Below the pieces are notes generated by a model that did no database searches, was not told the DNA's origin, and was given only the letters and a program-made list of their open reading frames with translations. 64,000 bases of DNA, taken from assembly GCA_963070105.1 (NCBI GenBank), contig OY718808.1:2716238-2780237 (forward strand), given 5' to 3'. A program made the translations under genes and the position numbers. This stretch comes from Litomosoides sigmodontis. Its lineage: Eukaryota; Nematoda; Chromadorea; Rhabditida; Onchocercidae. How positions within the stretch are numbered: the stretch's first letter is position 1; the number at the start of each line of letters is the position of its first letter. Of this stretch, positions 59,001 through 64,000 are shown piece after piece.

Positions 59001-59768
59001 ATTTGATAAAACAATAGAAGGTTGTATTAATTGTTGATAAGCGAAAAAAAATTATCCAATGAGTGAATGGATAATTTTTATCGCTTATTGTAAATGAGAA
59101 AAAAATATATATATATAATTAAATTTATGATGGATGCGTGGATTTTGCTCGTTTTCATTTCGGCACATTAATTAATTTTACATTTTATTTCATTTTACTT
59201 CATTTGTTCACAATTTAGGATTACTTCCATGTGCTATTATTTTTCTCTTATCACTGATATGAAATTGGTGAAATTTCATGGATTGTACCAATAGCTCCAC
59301 GCATCAATTGCTACTGTAATCATGTGGGAATTTCAAAATTTACCACTTCTCATCTAACAAAGCAAAAGTACACATTTGCCGTTTTTCTTCTTGTTTTTTT
59401 TTCCTCTTTTTTTTTCGAAATAAGCAAGAATATTAATAATAGCAGTGATTACTGTGTATTTGCTAAAAATAGCTAATCCAAGCAATAATCCATCTGGGCA
59501 TATATGTAAACTTATCAAGAATTGAGACGAACTTTTTCCATTAATTTTTATTATTCAAAAGGAAAAAAATTGCTCTAACATTTTTATTTGTTAGGTGTGA
59601 TGAAATTACTATTGTTTGCACTGAGACATTTTACACATTTTTTTTTTCAATTGTTCAACTTTCAAAGAGACGGTTAAGTGAGTGTTTAAAATTTCATTCA
59701 TTAAGATATTTGTTGCGTAGCTTCATAAATTGCAAGCAACACCGATCATCGTCATTCTGTTGTGATGC
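50041..59768. other. 9.7 kb AT-rich region without a supported gene
   Basis: EIF1AD 3' UTR at the left, then long non-coding sequence with poly-T and poly-A runs, CT tracts (51035-51062, 54525-54562), an AC run (53610-53638), a GA run (56419-56436) and two ~30-bp direct repeats at 53661-53690 and 53703-53732. Open frames are short (under 95 codons), AT-driven and lack domains. The right part is presumably the promoter or 5' introns of the GPCR gene; a frame at 57964-58065 with three N-glycosylation sequons is a weak candidate for an upstream exon. Confidence 0.6.
53661..53732 (+). repeat. Short direct repeat pair (~30 bp each)
   Basis: GCATAAAATAGTTGAATAAG then GCCTAAATT at 53661 recurs at 53703 with two substitutions, 42 bp later. 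Non-coding. Confidence 0.8.
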
Positions 59769-62700
59769 ATGGCGTGGCATTCCGGATTTCTGATATTGGT
59801 GGTGCTAATCATGATGATAGTGTTCGGTAATTTGGTGGTGCTACTTGCTGTACTGGTTGACCGTGACCTGAGACGTCTGGCAACAAATAAATTCATCGCA
59901 AGTTTGGCAATTTCCGATCTGCTGGTTGGAATTGTCGTTATGCCACTATCACTCTATGCAACGGTTGGTTCGGCACAATTGCAAATTTAAATTGATGAAA
60001 ATTTGGAAATTCTCCAATAAGCAAGCAAATGCGAGAATTAAAGATTGGGAATTAAATTAAATTAAATAAATGTCTTGACATTTTCCAAAAAAAAAACTTA
60101 TGTAATTTTTTTATTTTGCAGCAATAATTAATTTTTCTACTTATTTATGGGAATAGTTTGATGCATCTGAATTAAATTAAACTACAAAATCATTTGATGC
60201 TTAAAAAAAAATTTAATATTTTAATGTTTCATTCATGCTAATAATAGTTTTGCTAACTTGTTGATCAAATAGTTTGATATTTACAGTTTAATTTAGTCTA
60301 ATCTTATAATCTTACATTTTACTGTATTTTTAGGTTAATGAAATTCATTGGGATTTAGGTGATCGTTGGTGTCAATTTCATCTGGTAACAGGAGTTTTTT
60401 CAACCACTGCTAGCATTGTTCATCTTACTGCTATAAGTTTAGATAGGTGTGATTTTTCGAATTTATCATCTATCCGTGGTAAGTAAGCAATTTTACACCT
60501 ATCACACAGTAATCTCTCTTCCCTCTTTCCCTCTTTCCCTCTCTCTCTCTCTCTCCCTCCTCCATCGATAAAAATGTGCTGATTACTGATTACTGGTGGA
60601 AGTTTATTATCGGTGTAGGTATTTTGCGATAATGTTTCCAACCGAATATCAGCGACATTCATTAGCAACCAGTACATTTGCATATATTATCATGATATGG
60701 CTTGTATCATTTGCTGTTAGCAGTACGCTTTTCATGGAGAAATCACTGGATGAGGATGGCTTCTGTTGGACAAAGAATCCACAATATCTGGTAATCTCTT
60801 CTTCCCTCCTAATCACATAAAGGACCTTTTCTTATCAGTGATCAACTGCTTTAAGCTGTGCTACTGATAAGGAGGAATTTCACTACTGATAGTAGGATTG
60901 GTATTGATGGATGGCGAAAGAAGTTACTTATTCAGTGGGATTAAATGTTTTCATTACCTCTTCTTTCTCTCTCTTCCTACCTGGGATGTAAAGGTTTGCT
61001 TCATCAATGAACTTGTTCGCTAATATGAAAATTTTCTTTGCCTTCTTTTCTCCCTCTCTCTCTCTCTCTCTCTCTCTGTCTTTCTCATTGCTAACTTCCT
61101 GAAAATTAAATAATTATCAATTTGCAGGTTTTATCATCATTGCTATCATTTTTCATCCCTGGCGGTATTGTCGTCTATTTGTATGTGAAAATATTTCGTA
61201 AATTACGCAGTCATCGTTTGTACATATTTGGTCAAATGGGTTTATTGAAGCGGCAACAGCAAAGCAATAATCATTCGACACGAAAAGCTACGAAAGCACA
61301 ACAATGCTTACCAAAGGTTACTTACTACCACTGAAGAGGTAGGTAATGCTAAATGAGAAGGGCACGAGGAGCGGTGGAGAGGCATGAGAAAGGAGTGGAA
61401 TGAAATTAATTTTTGCAATCTTTCATTAGTCTTTTTCAATTTAGTTAGCTGTTGTTAGTTTAAAAATTTACTATAAATAGTAAAATTTGGCAAGTGAATT
61501 GTTGTTGTTGTTTTTTTTAAATAATGGAATGGTGAAATTTAACAATTTAGTAGTGAAATAGTAAAATTTAATAGTGAATTTTTTTTTTTGTTTTGGAATT
61601 AAATGAAATAATTTTTTGGCATTTCAAACTCCTCCACTCTTCTCTCAAATAAGTGTGGAAAAATTTCCTTTAAATATTGAATGTTTTTGAGGTTATTAGT
61701 CAATGTGGCGCAAGGCAACCACAATCTAATAGCACCGCCACTTGCAACAACAACAACAACGGCAACAACAACAATAAAAATAATAATAGTAATACCAGGT
61801 AGAGTGGAAGTTTAGCTCAATAAAAATTGCTAAATGCTCAATTTATTGAAGCACAACAAAAGTAATGAATGATATTATGTGGAAGTTTAAAATTACTGTA
61901 TAAATTTAAATAAAATTTTAATTAAATTATTAAAGCGCAAAAATATTTTTTGCAGTTAATTAGCAAAATTTTGATAGAATTAGCAAATTATGCTGTTTTT
62001 GTGATAAAATTGAAAATTTTTTTTTGCACTTTTTCTCTCTTTCAAAAAAAAGGAAAACAAATTGGTTGCATTGTTTTCTATTAAATTAAAATATTTGATT
62101 AATAGTTTCAGCGATGTGCGATGTAATAGCAATAAAACAGTTAAAAGAGTTGCAAAAATAACAATTTAATTTTTCAATTAACTTGTGTAACAGTGGATTT
62201 GTCGCATGCTTAGTGTTTTATTCTCAAAGAAAAAAAAAGCTTAAGAAGTTTAAATTAAAAAAAAAAGAAAAAAAGGAAATTCATATAGCAAGGAAAATTT
62301 TACACGTGTAGTGTAACAGTGTAATTGCAAACATATGCATAAAATTTTGAACTTTAATTAAAATTATTAAAAGACGCAATTTTAAATTACAATCGATAAT
62401 TTCGTCATGCATTCAAGTAATTTAACCATCTGCTATTCATTTTATTCTCATCTATCATTTTCAACAATAATTATGAAAAAGTCTACTCGTTCAGGTGCTC
62501 CTCACTAGCTGCACCTAATGCTCACCTGGATGATGATGATCGATTGATGGTGTCGACGAAAGGCGCAAGTGTCATGGTTGATCCGCCAAGCATGGAACTA
62601 TCATCGATTACAATGAATTGTCAATCAGTTGGTAGTGCTTTTCGATCAACTTCTATTTTACACTAAAACTATTTGAAATTATAATTTCATTTTGAAATTC

Positions 62701-63814
62701 AAAATTAAATTGAATTACAAATTATAATTTCATTTTGTATGTTTGCAACACTGTCACCACACTTTCTCTACTGTCAGACTAACATAGAGCAATTATTTCC
62801 TCTTCAAAGCAAAAATCCAATAATTTAGCATAAATAAATTATTTCATTAAAAAATTGAATAAATAAAACTGAGAAAGTCAACCGAATAATATCATACAAT
62901 TACTCTCGTCAACAAACAAAACAAAAAAAAATCAAATAATTTTGGCAAAAATAAATTGTTGTATGGAAAATTTTTAAGAATTAATTTAAAAAAGAAAGAA
63001 AGAAACAAACAAACAAAAATGAAAACGAAATTTCCTAATTTTCTATTTCTCTCTCTCCCTTTCTCTCTCTCTCTCTCTCTTCTCTTTAGATAATCATTGT
63101 TTACATATTAGATGAACATACGACCACGTTTTTCTACGACGACGAGCACGATCAATGCGACGACGCAACAAGTGTTGCGAATGATAATGAATGCTTTCTG
63201 AAACCATCCATTGGTGCAATAACACAATGTAATTCGATGAAATTACCAACTGTGAGTGTTTCATTCAAGTAAGTATTTCAATTTCAGATTTAAAAATAAA
63301 AATTAAATTAACAATTACCATAATTAAACATTCATTCATTATTATTACAGCAATAAAAGAAAAAAGAAAAAAGCAATTTGTTCCGTTTTTCTTTCTTTTT
63401 TTTTTGTTTTGTTTTGTTTCAAAATATTTGATGAAGAAGTGGATGAGAATAACACTGTAAATATTTCAGTGATTCAAAAATGCTGGATGATGTGAGAGAT
63501 GCGAAAGAGGCATCAATGCTGTTAGCTTTACCAAAATCCATTAATAATCCATCATCCACATCTGCAACTGTTGTTTCACTTAAAGTTAGCAATTTAAAAC
63601 TTTAATTTGTGGAAAATTTACAGTGTTGCATTTTGAAAAATTGAGCGTTTTTTTTTCATTTGTTGTTATTCCAATGAATAAAAAATGAAATTTTACAACG
63701 AAAGGTGCCAAAATGGGATTGCTGCGTAACGCCTGTTTCAACAGCACGCTCGAATTCAAGTCGTAGCTCATGCATTTCAATAATTGGTAGTGGTGGTGGT
63801 GGTGATATTTCAAG
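59769..63814 (+). CDS. Biogenic amine (D2-like) GPCR, TM1-TM5 and long third loop, 9 exons, 3' end outside window
   Basis: Exons: 59769-59963, 60334-60446, 60619-60790, 61128-61316, 61692-61798, 62495-62631, 63112-63268, 63470-63584, 63705-63814; 431 residues so far, phases consistent. Class A landmarks: N21 (1.50) in FGN, D50 (2.50) in LAISDLLVG, C78 (3.25), D102-R-Y (3.49-3.51), W130 (4.50), a second-loop Cys at 152, and P171 (5.50). The segment NPQYLVLSSLLSFFIPGG resembles dopamine D2-like TM5, with serines at 5.42, 5.43 and 5.46. Position 3.32, the amine-binding Asp in aminergic receptors, is Gly85. The third intracellular loop already exceeds 230 residues and includes an Asn-rich stretch. 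The extracellular N-terminus is only about six residues; an in-frame stop just upstream supports this start, unless an upstream exon was missed. TM6 and TM7 lie beyond the window. Family is secure, ligand unknown. Confidence 0.85.
61058..61078. repeat. CT-rich tracts in GPCR introns
   Basis: Short (CT)n runs lie in three introns of the receptor gene (near 60540-60556, 61058-61078 and 63052-63085). They may act as extended polypyrimidine tracts; otherwise unremarkable. Confidence 0.7.
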
Positions 63815-64000
63815 GTTATGTTCGTAATCTAGTCCCATCGAAAGATGTGAATTATTTGTTATGAATTCGAAAAATTGAAATGCATTTCAATAACTGGGTG
63901 AAAGTGGTAATTGTCCCAATTCATAATTACATTTTGAAAATTTTAATTTTTTTTTTAAAATAACCTTCCAACTTTAAGCAACAACCATCTTATTATCTAT
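63815..64000 (+). other. GPCR intron running to the window edge
   Basis: Sequence after the GTTATG donor at 63815; AT-rich, with no further in-phase exon recognised before the edge. Confidence 0.5.

Overview
Organism. The window looks like a chromosomal fragment of a nematode, most likely a parasitic clade III (spirurid or filarial type) species. It is very AT-rich and intron-dense, with short T-rich introns ending mostly in TTTTAG or TTTCAG. Several genes have splice-acceptor-like sites 8-25 nt before the start codon, as expected for spliced-leader addition. The species is not identified. There is no bacterial, viral or intact transposon coding sequence.

Layout. (1) 1-19464, minus strand: the N-terminal ~2,550 codons of a beta-heavy spectrin (sma-1/karst type) in 44 exons. 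It has a paired CH actin-binding region, spectrin repeats and an SH3 domain in the fifth repeat; the gene runs off the left edge. (2) 19465-31862: a 12.4 kb non-coding stretch between the divergent sma-1 and ADA-like genes, packed with microsatellites. It holds a ~535 bp (ATT)n array and a 1.74 kb CAG-to-TAG composite array. A third giant array, ~880 bp (ATA)n, lies inside sma-1 intron 2. (3) 31863-36357, plus: an eight-exon adenosine deaminase-like gene whose intact frame lacks every metal ligand and catalytic residue of the family. (4) 37733-40853, plus: a complete seven-exon CCZ1 homologue (483 aa). (5) 41837-45589, minus, with a probable tiny first exon at 48308-48316: an ANKS3 homologue (ankyrin repeats, SAM domain, C-terminal helix). 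(6) 48709-50040, plus: an EIF1AD homologue (205 aa), head-to-head with ANKS3. (7) 50041-59768: a 9.7 kb AT-rich region with no supported gene. (8) 59769 to the right edge, plus: the 5' part of a biogenic-amine-like GPCR (TM1-TM5 and a very long third intracellular loop).

Function. These are unlinked cellular functions, not an operon: apical membrane skeleton (SMA-1), late endosome/lysosome Rab7 activation (CCZ1), a cilia-associated scaffold (ANKS3), an eIF1A-like OB-fold protein (EIF1AD) and neuronal signalling (GPCR).

The two strongest biological leads are the ADA-fold pseudoenzyme and the aminergic-type receptor that keeps the TM5 serines but has Gly in place of the amine-binding Asp of TM3. 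All gene models were assembled by hand from splice sites and frame continuity. Two single-base frame breaks in sma-1 (near 4330 and 543) look like assembly errors but need read-level checking.
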